A DNA stretch of 64,000 nucleotides, taken from assembly GCF_934746965.1 (NCBI RefSeq), contig NZ_CAKVFS010000003.1, positions 170,521 to 234,520 of the forward strand, read 5' to 3'. Of this stretch, positions 48,287 to 56,951 are shown piece by piece. Position 1 is the stretch's first letter; the number at the start of each line of letters is the position of its first letter. The position numbers were made by a program, and so were the translations under genes. The notes under the pieces are model-generated. The model searched no databases, was not told where the DNA came from, and worked only from the letters and a program-made list of their open reading frames with translations. Source of the stretch: an uncultured Methanobrevibacter sp. (lineage in GTDB: Archaea; Methanobacteriota; Methanobacteria; Methanobacteriales; Methanobacteriaceae).

Positions 48287-48308
48287 CTCTAGATTTAAAA
48301 ATCTAGAG
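48287..48308 (-). terminator. Perfect hairpin terminator overlapping the rubrerythrin stop codon
   Basis: An 8-bp palindromic stem (CTCTAGAT with ATCTAGAG) with a 6-base loop, then TTTTTT on the minus strand. The TAG stop at 48303-48305 lies in one arm. Confidence 0.75.
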
Positions 48309-48848
48309 ATAATTATCTGCTCTTTTCTCAAAATATGCTTTTGGATGAGCGCAAACTGGACATTTTTCAGGAGCTTCTTTTCCTTTAAAAACATAACCAC
48401 AATTTCCACAAATCCAAACAATTTCTTCTTCTTTTACAAATATACTACCTTCTTCAACTTTTTTAAGTAATATATCATAACGTTCATTATGTTCTTTTTC
48501 AATAGCTCCTACTGCATCAAATAAGTGAGCTATTTCATCAAATCCTTCTTCTCTAGCTTCTTTTGCAAATGTTGGATACATACTAGTCCATTCATGGTTT
48601 TCACCTGATGCAGCATCTTTAAGATTTGAAGCTGTGTCTTTAACACTACCCCCACTTAACAATTTAAACCATATTTTAGCATGTTCTTTCTCATTATGAG
48701 ATGTTTCTGAAAATATATTAGAAATTTGAACATAACCATCCTTTTTTGCTTGACTTGCATAGTATTCATATTTTGTATGTGCCTGTGACTCTCCAGCAAA
48801 AGCTGCTTTTAAGTTTTCTTCTGTTTTTGTTCCTTTTAAATTTACCAT
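48303..48848 (-). CDS. rbr: Rubrerythrin
   Basis: A 181-aa non-haem iron protein that reduces peroxide in anaerobes. The N-terminal four-helix ferritin-like domain binds the di-iron site through ExxH motifs: AGESQAHTKYEYY with E near residue 18, SHNEKEHAKIW and AIEKEHNERYD. The C-terminal rubredoxin domain has CGNCG (146-149 region) and CPVCAHPKAYF. Both domains are complete and in the usual order. It is one of the main oxygen- and peroxide-defence enzymes of methanogens. It is monocistronic, with a terminator hairpin overlapping the stop. The start is the ATG at 48848. Confidence 0.95.
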   Translation of the reverse strand: MVNLKGTKTEENLKAAFAGESQAHTKYEYYASQAKKDGYVQISNIFSETSHNEKEHAKIWFKLLSGGSVKDTASNLKDAASGENHEWTSMYPTFAKEAREEGFDEIAHLFDAVGAIEKEHNERYDILLKKVEEGSIFVKEEEIVWICGNCGYVFKGKEAPEKCPVCAHPKAYFEKRADNYL

Positions 48849-48901
48849 ATAAATAACCTCTTAAATAGGATATAAAATATTTTAATAAATAAATTTTTCG
48901 A

Positions 48902-49154
48902 AATGAAATTAAAAACAAATATCAATAACAAATTATATACATATTATTATAAATTGAAATAGAGGTGAAAAATAAATGAGCAAATACTGCCCAAAATGTG
49001 GTAATGAACTATCTGATGAAGCAAAGTTTTGTAATGAATGTGGTTATTCTGTTTTAGTTGAAGATAAAAAAGAAGAAATTTCTAAAACCGAAGAAACTAA
49101 CAAAAGTGAAGTTGAAGTTTCTGAAACTAAAAAAGAAAAAAATGCTGAATCTCT
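48902..49154 (+). repeat. Left copy of a 253-bp inverted repeat (promoter plus zinc-ribbon N-terminus)
   Basis: Nearly identical, in opposite orientation, to 55473-55724. It includes about 74 bases of upstream sequence with the GGTGA ribosome binding site and the first 60 codons of the zinc-ribbon protein. The identity begins at AATGAAATTAAAAACAAAT and fades after residue 60. Confidence 0.85.
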
Positions 49155-49722
49155 TAAAGAAGAACAAGTTGAAGTTTCTAAAACAAATACTGATGAATTT
49201 TTGTTTAATGAAGTTCCCAGTAAATCTAAATCTAATGATAAAATATTTAGTAATAAATCTTCACTTAATCTTTCTAAAAATAAATTATTAATTCCTGTTG
49301 CATTTGTGATTATTTTAATAATATGTGTTTTCATGTTTAGCAGTAATTTATTTTACAATCCTGAGAATATGTCTATAACTATTATAGACATTAGTGGATC
49401 TAGTGATGATGACGGTACTTGTTATTATAATGTTAACGCTATTTTTAGCAATCTTCCACCAAATACTGAAGGATATCTCATTAAAACAAATTACTGTGAC
49501 AGTAATGGTAAAACATTAGCTACTACTACTGAAGGATTAAATTCTGTTGATGCAAACGAATATGGATCATACTTTGGATTTTATAGTAGCCCCAAATATT
49601 TAGCTGTAGATCATGTTAATGTAGAAATAATTCATGAGGGTAAAGTTATAAAAGAAGCTAAAGGGGACTTTGATAGTAATAAAGCAGATTTTTATAAAGA
49701 TACTAATACAACAGAGTCATAA
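48976..49722 (+). CDS. Zinc-ribbon membrane protein with extracellular domain
   Basis: A 248-aa protein. The N-terminal zinc ribbon (CPKCG, then CNECG; residues 5-21) is followed by a Glu/Lys/Ser-rich linker of about 80 residues. One membrane helix (LLIPVAFVIILIICVFMFS, about 104-122) precedes a C-terminal outer domain of beta strands (MSITIIDISGSSDDDGTCYYNVNAIF). The promoter and first 60 codons are duplicated at 55473-55724, where they drive a DUF4013 protein. This is either a gene fusion by recombination or a shared cassette. GGTGA lies 7 bases before the ATG. Function is unknown; ribbon inside and domain outside suggest signalling or assembly at the membrane. Confidence 0.75.
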   Translation: MSKYCPKCGNELSDEAKFCNECGYSVLVEDKKEEISKTEETNKSEVEVSETKKEKNAESLKEEQVEVSKTNTDEFLFNEVPSKSKSNDKIFSNKSSLNLSKNKLLIPVAFVIILIICVFMFSSNLFYNPENMSITIIDISGSSDDDGTCYYNVNAIFSNLPPNTEGYLIKTNYCDSNGKTLATTTEGLNSVDANEYGSYFGFYSSPKYLAVDHVNVEIIHEGKVIKEAKGDFDSNKADFYKDTNTTES

Positions 49723-50004
49723 AAAATCTTTAATTTATTTTTTTTATAAAAATTTATTAATATTATTAATATTGGTAGTTAATTTATTATTTCAAAAACA
49801 ATTAAAAGACTATAATAATTATTTAATTATCATAGTTATTATTTTATCTAATAAATCTTATTCATGGACTAATATAAATTATTTATCCGTTTTAATTCTT
49901 TTTTTATTAATGGTCAAAAAAGTTAATTAAGGGACACTCCCAATTATATATTAAATAAACAATTCTCTGAGAATGTCACTTATTTGAAATGAAAAAATAT
50001 TTTA

Positions 50005-51366
50005 CTATTTTAAGTTATTTAAAAAGTTATAGGCATAGATTACTGTGATAATACCTCCAATCGTATATCCAATCATTATTCCAAACCACACACCATTGAT
50101 TCCCCATCCAATAACTATTCCAAAAAGAATTGAAAAAACAATTGCACAAACTGCTTCTCTGATAATGGAAAAAATTAATGAATACATTCCTTTTCCAAGT
50201 CCTTGAAAAACATAGGTTGATATGATCCCTGCTGGAAATACCAAAAAGAACCATGAAAATATGTAGAAAAACTCAATTGTTGGTTTTAAAAGCCTGATAC
50301 TATTTTCACCATATGAAAAGAGATATGAAAGCTGAGGTGCCAGCACTAAAAATATCATCAATGCAACAATTCCAATAAGAGTTCCCAATTTCATCGAGTA
50401 AGTGTAAGCTGTTTTTATACTCTTAAATTTCCCTGCTCCATGATTGATAGCGACAATTGATATAAGTGCTGTTGATATTGCCATTATAGGTTCTGTAGCA
50501 AGTGTCACCAGTCTCCATCCATTTTCAAAAACCGCAACGGAATCTGTAGTTGAAACTGCCAGTATTATAAAGTGCATTATTGCTGTGATGAATGTTATAA
50601 AAACCATTTCAACAATGTTGGGAACAGCGACTTTTAAAATATCTTTGACAATCAGAGGTTTATAATCAAAGTTGGACAATGTCGGGTTTAGGTATGTATC
50701 CTTTTTGACATAAATCCAGTAGATGATTATTGCTGAAACTATCATTAAAGATATTACTGTTGAAAGTGCTGCTCCAAACATCTGCAGATTTAAAAGATAG
50801 ATAAATACAGGATCCAATATCATATTTAATATTGCACATGTCACCATCACATACATTGCCCTTTTACTATCCCCTTCAGAACGCAACAAACCATATAATA
50901 CATTTGGCATTATAGCAAATATGCTTAGACTAAAATAGATTTTACCATAATCCATTGCATAATTTAAACTGACACCTCTAGCACCCATCAATGTCAGAAA
51001 TTCTTTCATAAATACTGTGAAAATCAACGTTACAGCAAAGGAAACTATAATGGACAATATTATAGAATGTGCTGCTGCATTGTCTGCCATTTTGTCGTTT
51101 TTTTCTCCAATAAATCTAGAAACTGTTGATGTTATTCCTGCTCCCAAACAACTTCCGATACTGATTATTAAAAATTCAAGTGGAATCACAAAACTGATTC
51201 CTGCAAGCTGGTCTGCTCCAAGACCTGCAACCCAAAATGAATCGATGATATTATAAAGTGAAATAATCATCATGGATATCATTAATGGAACTGATAATTT
51301 TATAACTGCTTCTTTTGGGTTTCCCCTGAGTACATTAATACCATGTGTTTCATCTTTTTTGTTCAT
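50005..51366 (-). CDS. MATE-family efflux transporter
   Basis: A 453-aa multidrug and toxic-compound extrusion protein with 12 membrane helices in two similar halves. Recognisable parts include VLRGNPKEAVIKLSVPLMISMM, NIIDSFWVAGLGADQLAGIS and the equivalent second-half region SVAVFENGWRLVTLATEPIMAIS. It exports cationic drugs or metabolites using a Na+ or H+ gradient. The length is normal (about 450). Codons such as GTC, CTG and TGC are more frequent than in its neighbours, and the local base composition is less AT-rich, hinting at acquisition from another lineage. No regulator is next to it. Confidence 0.9.
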   Translation of the reverse strand: MNKKDETHGINVLRGNPKEAVIKLSVPLMISMMIISLYNIIDSFWVAGLGADQLAGISFVIPLEFLIISIGSCLGAGITSTVSRFIGEKNDKMADNAAAHSIILSIIVSFAVTLIFTVFMKEFLTLMGARGVSLNYAMDYGKIYFSLSIFAIMPNVLYGLLRSEGDSKRAMYVMVTCAILNMILDPVFIYLLNLQMFGAALSTVISLMIVSAIIIYWIYVKKDTYLNPTLSNFDYKPLIVKDILKVAVPNIVEMVFITFITAIMHFIILAVSTTDSVAVFENGWRLVTLATEPIMAISTALISIVAINHGAGKFKSIKTAYTYSMKLGTLIGIVALMIFLVLAPQLSYLFSYGENSIRLLKPTIEFFYIFSWFFLVFPAGIISTYVFQGLGKGMYSLIFSIIREAVCAIVFSILFGIVIGWGINGVWFGIMIGYTIGGIITVIYAYNFLNNLK

Positions 51367-51894
51367 TAAATAAACTCCTAACTAAATTAATTTAAATTCG
51401 TAAAAAAAACAATTTAAGTCAGATTTTGAAGATAGTTTACACTAATATAATCAAAATCTACCATTTTCATTTTTAAAAAGGTTTTTTTATAATCTAGTTA
51501 GTCCAGATGCCATTACACATATACACATAATTATCACTTCAAAAAAGATATAAATACACTTTAAATTCTATATATCATTATTAATAAATATATTGCATTA
51601 CACGAAAAGTTTTTTCTTCGATTGTGTTTTGTTTGAGTTTGATAGTGTTAAATTGGATGTACATTTCTAGTTTTTGATTTGGTGATGTTTTCGTGATTAC
51701 ACCGTTAATTAAAATATTATTATATTACTACTTTTACCGTTAAGCAAATTTTAAACATATATTTCTACAAGAAACATACAAGTTTTGTTTACATTTTTGG
51801 TATTAATTGTTTTAGTGTTTCGTTTATTGTTTTGTAGTTGTTTTATATTTTTTATTAATTTTAATTTTTCATTTAATTTTTCCAATAACCAAAA
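51367..51894. other. Intergenic region of mixed composition
   Basis: About 530 bases without a gene I can defend. The stretch around 51600-51860 is T/G-rich on the plus strand, unlike nearby spacers. On its minus strand, a 50-codon frame from 51903 (MLHFWLLEKLNEKLKLI ...) ends in Lys/Asn-rich low complexity and is probably not a gene. No RNA gene was recognised. Confidence 0.35.
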
Positions 51895-51972
51895 ATGTAA
51901 CATAAACCATATATTTATATATCATGTAAACTTAATTTTACATAAGTAACATATATTTTACAAGTTACATAA
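51895..51972 (+). promoter_or_regulatory. Promoter with repeated TTACAT/ATGTAA boxes
   Basis: ATGTAA occurs at 51895 and 51924 and TTACAT at 51938 and 51965, forming dyads such as TTACATAAGTAAC (51938-51950) and TTACAAGTTACATAA (51958-51972). A TATA-like ATATTTATATATC (about 51910-51922) lies upstream. The boxes cover the likely transcription start and leader, so a repressor site is plausible. Confidence 0.45.
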
Positions 51973-51990
51973 ATATTGGAGAAAAAAACA

Positions 51991-52800
51991 ATGATACTCG
52001 ACATATACAATGATAGTATTAAATATTCAATAAAAAATTCAAAATCAATATTTTACTTGGGATTAACATTATTTTCAACTTTTATAATCTGGATGGTTTA
52101 TTTATTAATGTTCATTAACTACCAAGATGTAAATTTAAATATAAGATTAGGAAGTTCAATTATACCATTTATACTCCTATTTATTCCATTATTTTTATTT
52201 TTAGGATATGAATATAAAATATTAAAAATATCAACACATGGAATGATAAATGGAACAGATAAAGTTCCAGAATTTAATAATCTAAAAGAAATGTTAATAA
52301 ATGGAGCAAAAATATTTTGTGTTAAATTTATATATTTCATAATTCCAACAGCAATATTAGCAATTACAAATATAAACTATTTAAATCACATATCTGGAGG
52401 AGTAATAGGAACAATAGGTGCAATTATTGCATTAATACTAGGAATAATATTATATTTTATAAGTTCTTTAAGTACAGCAAATATGGCTAATTATGATAAT
52501 TTTAAAAAAGCTTTTGATATGAAAGAAATAAAAGAAATAATTCAAAACATAGGAATAATAAGATATATATTATTTTACATAGGATTATTAATAATAGAAT
52601 TCTTAATCGTATTTATATTATCTACAATAGTTATGATAGCTATGATGCTTATTGGAACTACTATAAGTAGTATTGCAGCACAACCATTTTGGTGGGCAGT
52701 ATTCATTATAACAAATTTTATATTTTGTGTAATAATTGCAATAGCTGAAATATTTAGAACACGTGGAATTGGTTTAATTTATGAACCAATAGAAGAATAA
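51991..52800 (+). CDS. DUF4013 membrane protein
   Basis: A 269-aa protein of the DUF4013 family, common in Methanobacteriales. It starts with the family N-terminus MILDIYNDSIKYSIKNSKSI, followed by about six membrane helices and a cytoplasmic loop, and ends with FRTRGIGLIYEPIEE, the family end motif (GLLYxx). The function is not known. I chose the ATG at 51991 with GGAG 9 bases upstream. The reading frame extends to a TTG at 51976, but this would place the ribosome binding site within the gene. Paralogues lie at 54646-55651 (broken) and 55994-56764. Confidence 0.8.
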   Translation: MILDIYNDSIKYSIKNSKSIFYLGLTLFSTFIIWMVYLLMFINYQDVNLNIRLGSSIIPFILLFIPLFLFLGYEYKILKISTHGMINGTDKVPEFNNLKEMLINGAKIFCVKFIYFIIPTAILAITNINYLNHISGGVIGTIGAIIALILGIILYFISSLSTANMANYDNFKKAFDMKEIKEIIQNIGIIRYILFYIGLLIIEFLIVFILSTIVMIAMMLIGTTISSIAAQPFWWAVFIITNFIFCVIIAIAEIFRTRGIGLIYEPIEE

Positions 52801-52804
52801 AAAA

Positions 52805-52828
52805 AAGTGTTATCATTAGATAACACTT
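52805..52828. terminator. Bidirectional hairpin terminator
   Basis: A perfect 10-bp stem (AAGTGTTATC with GATAACACTT) and a 4-base loop between two convergent genes. A-runs on the left and T-rich sequence on the right let it act on both strands. It overlaps the first bases of the stop codon of the gene ending at 52827. Confidence 0.75.
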
Positions 52829-53579
52829 AATTTATATTTACATTTTGAGTATAAATTGGATCTCCTTGAATATCATCATAAACTTCCACAACTGCTCTTG
52901 TAGGCATTTCATTACCATAATAAAAACCATCAAATGAATAGTTACCTGGATGAACATTATTTCCATTATATGCAATAGAATCATACAATGTTATATTATT
53001 TGAATTATAATAAACCACTTTAACTTCAACATAATCAAAATCTTTATCAATATTTAATGTTCCTGTTAAATCACCAGAAGTAGTCCCATATTCATTAGAT
53101 ATAGATGCACTTAATCCACTTAAAGAAACTGAATCAGAAGCAGTCATACTATCTAAAACACCAAGACCAGCAGTAATAAGTAAAAATAATATAATGATAA
53201 TAACAGTTAAAACAGGAATTAAAGTAATTTTTTTATCATTATCTATAACTTCAGGTTTGGTTTGCATATATTCTACAATTGCCAAAACACCAGCAACAAT
53301 AAACATAACACAACCAATTACTCCATAGTTTCCAATAATTATAAAAAGACCAATACCAAGAATCATATATTGAATTGCAGCTATTTTAATATTCATTTTA
53401 GAAATATAAATTCCTAAAATTCCTAAAATAGCTATAATTATTGCTAATGAACCATAAAATACAAAATCTGGAACTATTCCAGATAAACTAACTACATTCA
53501 ACCCTTCAATTACACCAATAATTACAGCTATAATAGCTACAATTCCAGAAATTGTTCTCAAATTTATAGTAATCTCCAT
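52827..53579 (-). CDS. Multi-helix membrane protein with extracellular domain
   Basis: A 250-aa protein. Four helices occupy residues 10-110 (GIVAIIAVIIGVIEGL, AIIIAILGILGIYI, YMILGIGLFIIIGNYG, VMFIVAGVLAIVEYM). A fifth (LIPVLTVIIIILFLLITAGL, about 121-140) leads into a C-terminal outer domain of beta strands (GTLNIDKDFDYVEVKVVYYN ... VVEVYDDIQGDPIYTQ), which looks like FxLYD-type or similar small beta domains. Function is unknown. It ends against the shared terminator with the convergent DUF4013 gene. Confidence 0.65.
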   Translation of the reverse strand: MEITINLRTISGIVAIIAVIIGVIEGLNVVSLSGIVPDFVFYGSLAIIIAILGILGIYISKMNIKIAAIQYMILGIGLFIIIGNYGVIGCVMFIVAGVLAIVEYMQTKPEVIDNDKKITLIPVLTVIIIILFLLITAGLGVLDSMTASDSVSLSGLSASISNEYGTTSGDLTGTLNIDKDFDYVEVKVVYYNSNNITLYDSIAYNGNNVHPGNYSFDGFYYGNEMPTRAVVEVYDDIQGDPIYTQNVNIN

Positions 53580-53637
53580 AAAATCACCACATTATACATA
53601 GTTTATATCTAATATATAATATAGTTTTTCATAGAGT

Positions 53638-54003
53638 TTACTCTACATTTACTTCAACAAAAATATTTCTTCCTTTATCTTGAAGATATTCACTAACATC
53701 CTCTTCAAATTCTCCAATACAAGTTAATTCATAAGGACTAATATTAGCATCTTCAAAAACAATAACAAATGAATTCCATTTTTGATAATAGTATATATTA
53801 TTTTTTAAAATAGAAGTAGTCAATTGACAACCTTCATCATTAGCCTGATTTGGTAATTTAGTAAAATATTCATGATCATTATGTTTTTTATAAGTACCCT
53901 CAAAAGGACACATATTAGCTATCTGATTTACTAAATCACAATCTACCATATCAGCATGATACTCATTATCATTTATGGTTATTTTAAATTTCATATGCTT
54001 CAC
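53638..54003 (-). CDS. Cyclophilin-like fold protein (putative)
   Basis: A 121-aa soluble protein. The pattern (MKFKITINDNEYHADMVDCDLVNQIANMCPF, a central LPNQANDEG, then YYYQKWNSFVIVFEDANISPYELTCIGEF) resembles the cyclophilin-like family (PF18050). In those proteins a beta-barrel is formed by K/I-rich strands and a conserved G-E/R near the end. I am moderately sure of the family and have no function to offer. The alternate start at the fourth codon (MKFK) is possible. Confidence 0.55.
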   Translation of the reverse strand: MKHMKFKITINDNEYHADMVDCDLVNQIANMCPFEGTYKKHNDHEYFTKLPNQANDEGCQLTTSILKNNIYYYQKWNSFVIVFEDANISPYELTCIGEFEEDVSEYLQDKGRNIFVEVNVE

Positions 54004-54073
54004 CTTACTACATAATATGTTTTTAACAATATTTAATACTATTCCTTAAAAAAATATTATGAAAAGATATAAA

Positions 54074-54613
54074 TTAAATATTTTTTCCAAATTCAAAAGC
54101 TTGATTTAAAGCGTCCTTATTATGGTTAATTTCACCTTCACTTTCAGAATTTAAACCAAAAACCATACCTTTTTCACTTTCAACACCAATACAATTTAAA
54201 AATCCTCTCAATTCATGAACTGCAGGATTTAAAAGTTCTTGGTTATCACATGCTGCTGAAAATAAGAAATAATAATCTTTATCATTTAATTGTTTAGCTT
54301 TAGGAGTTAATCTGTCAATTATTGTTTTCATTTGTCCAGTGATTGTATTAAAATAAATAGGACTTGAAAATACAATAACATCTGCATTTACCAAGTCCTC
54401 TAAAATTTTAGACATATCATCATGAATAACACATTCTCCAGATGACATGCAACCTAAACAACCTTTACAATAATTAATAAACTTCATTGGGAATGAAATT
54501 TTTTTAGCTTCATTACCTGCTTCTTCCACTCCTTTTTTAAATTCATTAGCTAAGATATCACTATTCCCACTTACACGTGGACTACCATGTAATATAACTA
54601 CTTTTTTACTCAT
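54074..54613 (-). CDS. NADPH-dependent FMN reductase / flavodoxin-like iron-sulfur protein
   Basis: A 179-aa protein with the flavodoxin-like fold. The phosphate-binding loop is GSPRVSGNSDILAN (about residues 9-22). A CKGCLGCMSSGEC cluster (about 44-56) is the compact cysteine motif of iron-sulfur flavoproteins. VFSSPIYFNTITGQMKTIIDR (about 76-96) is the flavin-binding loop. It is likely an iron-sulfur flavoprotein reducing small molecules or oxygen species in the cytoplasm. I chose the ATG at 54613; the frame continues to a TTG at 54631 that would add hydrophobic residues not seen in the family. Confidence 0.85.
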   Translation of the reverse strand: MSKKVVILHGSPRVSGNSDILANEFKKGVEEAGNEAKKISFPMKFINYCKGCLGCMSSGECVIHDDMSKILEDLVNADVIVFSSPIYFNTITGQMKTIIDRLTPKAKQLNDKDYYFLFSAACDNQELLNPAVHELRGFLNCIGVESEKGMVFGLNSESEGEINHNKDALNQAFEFGKNI

Positions 54614-54645
54614 CACTATCACTACACACAATCATCAATTTATAT

Positions 54646-55651
54646 TCAACTTTTAGTTTCACTAACAACAATTTCATCTTGAATCTCTTTTTTATTAATA
54701 ATATGAGCATCACGGTATAATAAACCTAACGAATAAGAGTTAAATAATCTCATAAAACTAAATACTAAAAATGCTGCTACAATAATTCCAATATATGGAA
54801 TGAGCATTAATCCAAATGCAATAATTAAAAATATTACATTTAAAATATTTAAAATAACGAACCATCCAACAGTTTTAAACCATCCTATTTTTCCAACATC
54901 ATGAAAAACTTCAATCATATCTAACCCATCAGATAAACTGTCATTAACAATCATCCTTGCAGTTCCTATTTTAACAAAAATGTCTGTAATAATTAATACA
55001 ACAATAGAAACAACAATTGTTACAATAATTCCCTGTAAAAAACTAGATTATTGCTGGAGGAATATTTGCACTATTCTGTTGAATATATGGCCATAACTTA
55101 GTCCAAGCTCCAATTATTCCTGATGCAAAAATAGTAATAAGAATAATAATTGAAGGAATAATTCCATAAACAAATGTTAAAATATAAAATTTAAAGAAAT
55201 TTAAAATATCAGTTTTTATATTAAAATCCGGAATAAACTGTTTATTATATGTTCCATATTTAATTATAGAAATATTATATCCAGTAAGATATATTGAAAT
55301 TAAAATTCCAACTAAGAAGGATATAAGTATTACAATAGGATTATTTAATCCAAGAAAAGCACAAATAGTTCCTAAACATGAGAAAACAGATAACACACCA
55401 ATCATAGCAAATTTATTATGATCTAATAATGGATATGATAATGATTTTTTAATATTATCTCCTAAATCCATAGAAGATTCAACATTTTCTTCATTTTTAG
55501 TTTCAGAAACTTCAACTTCACTTTCATTACTTTCTTCAGTTTTAAGATTATCTTCTTTTTTATCTTCAACTAAAACTGAATAACCACATTCATTACAAAA
55601 CTTTGCCTCATCAGGTAGTTCATTACCACATTTTGGACAATATTTACTCAT
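54646..55651 (-). pseudogene. Frameshifted zinc-ribbon/DUF4013 membrane protein
   Basis: Two frames make one protein. The first (55651-55043, 202 codons) has a zinc ribbon (CPKCG, CNECG) and the start of DUF4013 (LSYPLLDHNKFAMIGVLSVFSC and helices). It stops at NIPPAII. An adjacent frame carries on from T6 at 55041-55036 with FLQGIIVTIVVSIVVLIITDIF, GTARMIVND and ends with LLYRDAHIINKK, the usual DUF4013 end, at 54646. Removing one base in the T tract would give about 335 aa. The ribbon and promoter are the inverted copy of 48902-49154. A real mutation or a homopolymer error are both possible. Confidence 0.7.
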
Positions 55652-55724
55652 TTATTTTCACCCATATCTCAACTTATAATAATAAGTATACAATTTGTTA
55701 TTGATATTTGTTTTTAATTTCATT
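55473..55724 (-). repeat. Right copy of the inverted repeat (promoter plus zinc-ribbon N-terminus)
   Basis: The partner of 48902-49154, in inverse orientation, with about 90 percent identity by eye over 250 bases. It covers the same ribosome binding site (GGTGAAAATAA ATG) and the ribbon-plus-linker codons. The two copies point at each other and bracket a 6.3-kb segment. Confidence 0.85.
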
Positions 55725-55993
55725 CCAACTCTATTGAACTCTTCTAATTTTTTTACAAACTGTCAAATCAAAATATTACTCCAACCCAACATCCAACATG
55801 AACAGAATAATTAAATTAATACAAAAAAATATTCAACAAAAAAATCTCACAAAAAATATAATTTCCATAATAAAAAGAAAATTAAATGAAAATAATAAAA
55901 TTAAAGCACAATCCTACAAAACAACAAATTAATATCCTTTAAGCAATCAAATAGAAAAATAGAAGTCTTAAAAAAAGAAAAAAATAAGTTGAT
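55725..55993. other. Intergenic spacer
   Basis: 269 AT-rich bases with A-rich runs on the plus strand and no recognisable gene, RNA or hairpin. It holds the 3' flank of the 256-aa DUF4013 gene. Confidence 0.45.
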
Positions 55994-56764
55994 TTAAATA
56001 TCTGCGTATAATAAACCAACTGATCTATATATCATGAAAGATATGTATGTTGAAATTAAGAATCCACTAATTAAAACTCCAACATATGGAATTAAACCAA
56101 TAAATCCACCAATCAAGTTAAAGATAAATATAAGAATAACTAATAATACTGCCCATCCTATAACTCTACCAATACCAACTTTTTTTAAGTCACGAGCTGC
56201 TTCAGGAATATCAGCACCAGCAGATAAACTATTATACTTAGCAAGTCTACAAACTCCCATATAATATAAAAATGAGAATATAACCATTAAAATGAAAGCT
56301 ACAAGCATAGTTATTGCTGCAGAACTCATCATAGATAATATTAAATCATCCGGAATCATATTTGCAAATTCAGGACCATATTGATTAAGATAACCTAAAA
56401 TTTCTACTACGTAATCAAATAAACCTGTTGCAAAAGCTAAGATAATTACAATTATTGTTGGAATTATATAATATACAATAGACAATACTACCATCTTTAA
56501 ACCATCAACAATAGTTGTTTCCAAGTTCAAATCAGGAATTTCATCAGATTTTTCAATAGCAGACCTAGTAATAGCTATTCCATATCCTAAAGATATAATT
56601 AATGCTACAAAACTTATAATTACAAGTATACCATCAATTGCAGCATTTCCAAAACTTAAACTACCTAATGCAGATAATAACATGACAATTCCAAAAATAC
56701 TGAATTTAGTCATGTCAGAAATTGGGTATTTTAAAGAATCTTTAAAAATATCTGTTAAATTCAT
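55994..56764 (-). CDS. DUF4013 membrane protein
   Basis: A 256-aa intact DUF4013 protein. It has the N-terminus MNLTDIFKDSLKYPISDMTKF, about six membrane helices, a conserved IPDLNLETTIVDGLKMVVLSIVYYIIP segment (about 76-102) and the end RSVGLLYADI. I chose the ATG at 56764, with GGAGGAAATTAAC upstream. The longer frame to 56779 would include the ribosome binding site. The function of the family is unknown. It is the best-preserved of three copies in this window and may be the source of the broken one. Confidence 0.85.
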   Translation of the reverse strand: MNLTDIFKDSLKYPISDMTKFSIFGIVMLLSALGSLSFGNAAIDGILVIISFVALIISLGYGIAITRSAIEKSDEIPDLNLETTIVDGLKMVVLSIVYYIIPTIIVIILAFATGLFDYVVEILGYLNQYGPEFANMIPDDLILSMMSSAAITMLVAFILMVIFSFLYYMGVCRLAKYNSLSAGADIPEAARDLKKVGIGRVIGWAVLLVILIFIFNLIGGFIGLIPYVGVLISGFLISTYISFMIYRSVGLLYADI

Positions 56765-56951
56765 GTTAATTTCCTCCATTCAAATTTTAGTATATAAAAA
56801 CACTCAATTAAGAGATATTATAATATTTATTAATTAAAAGTATTTAAAAATATTGTATAATCATTAAAAAAAACTTTATAGAGAATTATAAAACAAATTA
56901 CACACAAAGAATTAAAAAAAGAAAAAATTATCTAATTAAAGATAATTAAAT

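Noticed and set aside
49670..49930. 86-codon hydrophobic open frame after the zinc-ribbon gene
   Set aside because: It overlaps the end of the real gene, has no ribosome binding site and is low-complexity Ile/Leu; perhaps a decayed membrane segment.
51756..51903. Minus-strand 50-codon frame MLHFWLLEKLNEK
   Set aside because: Lys/Asn-rich low complexity with no start signal and no family; it may be a relic, but it is not supported as a gene.
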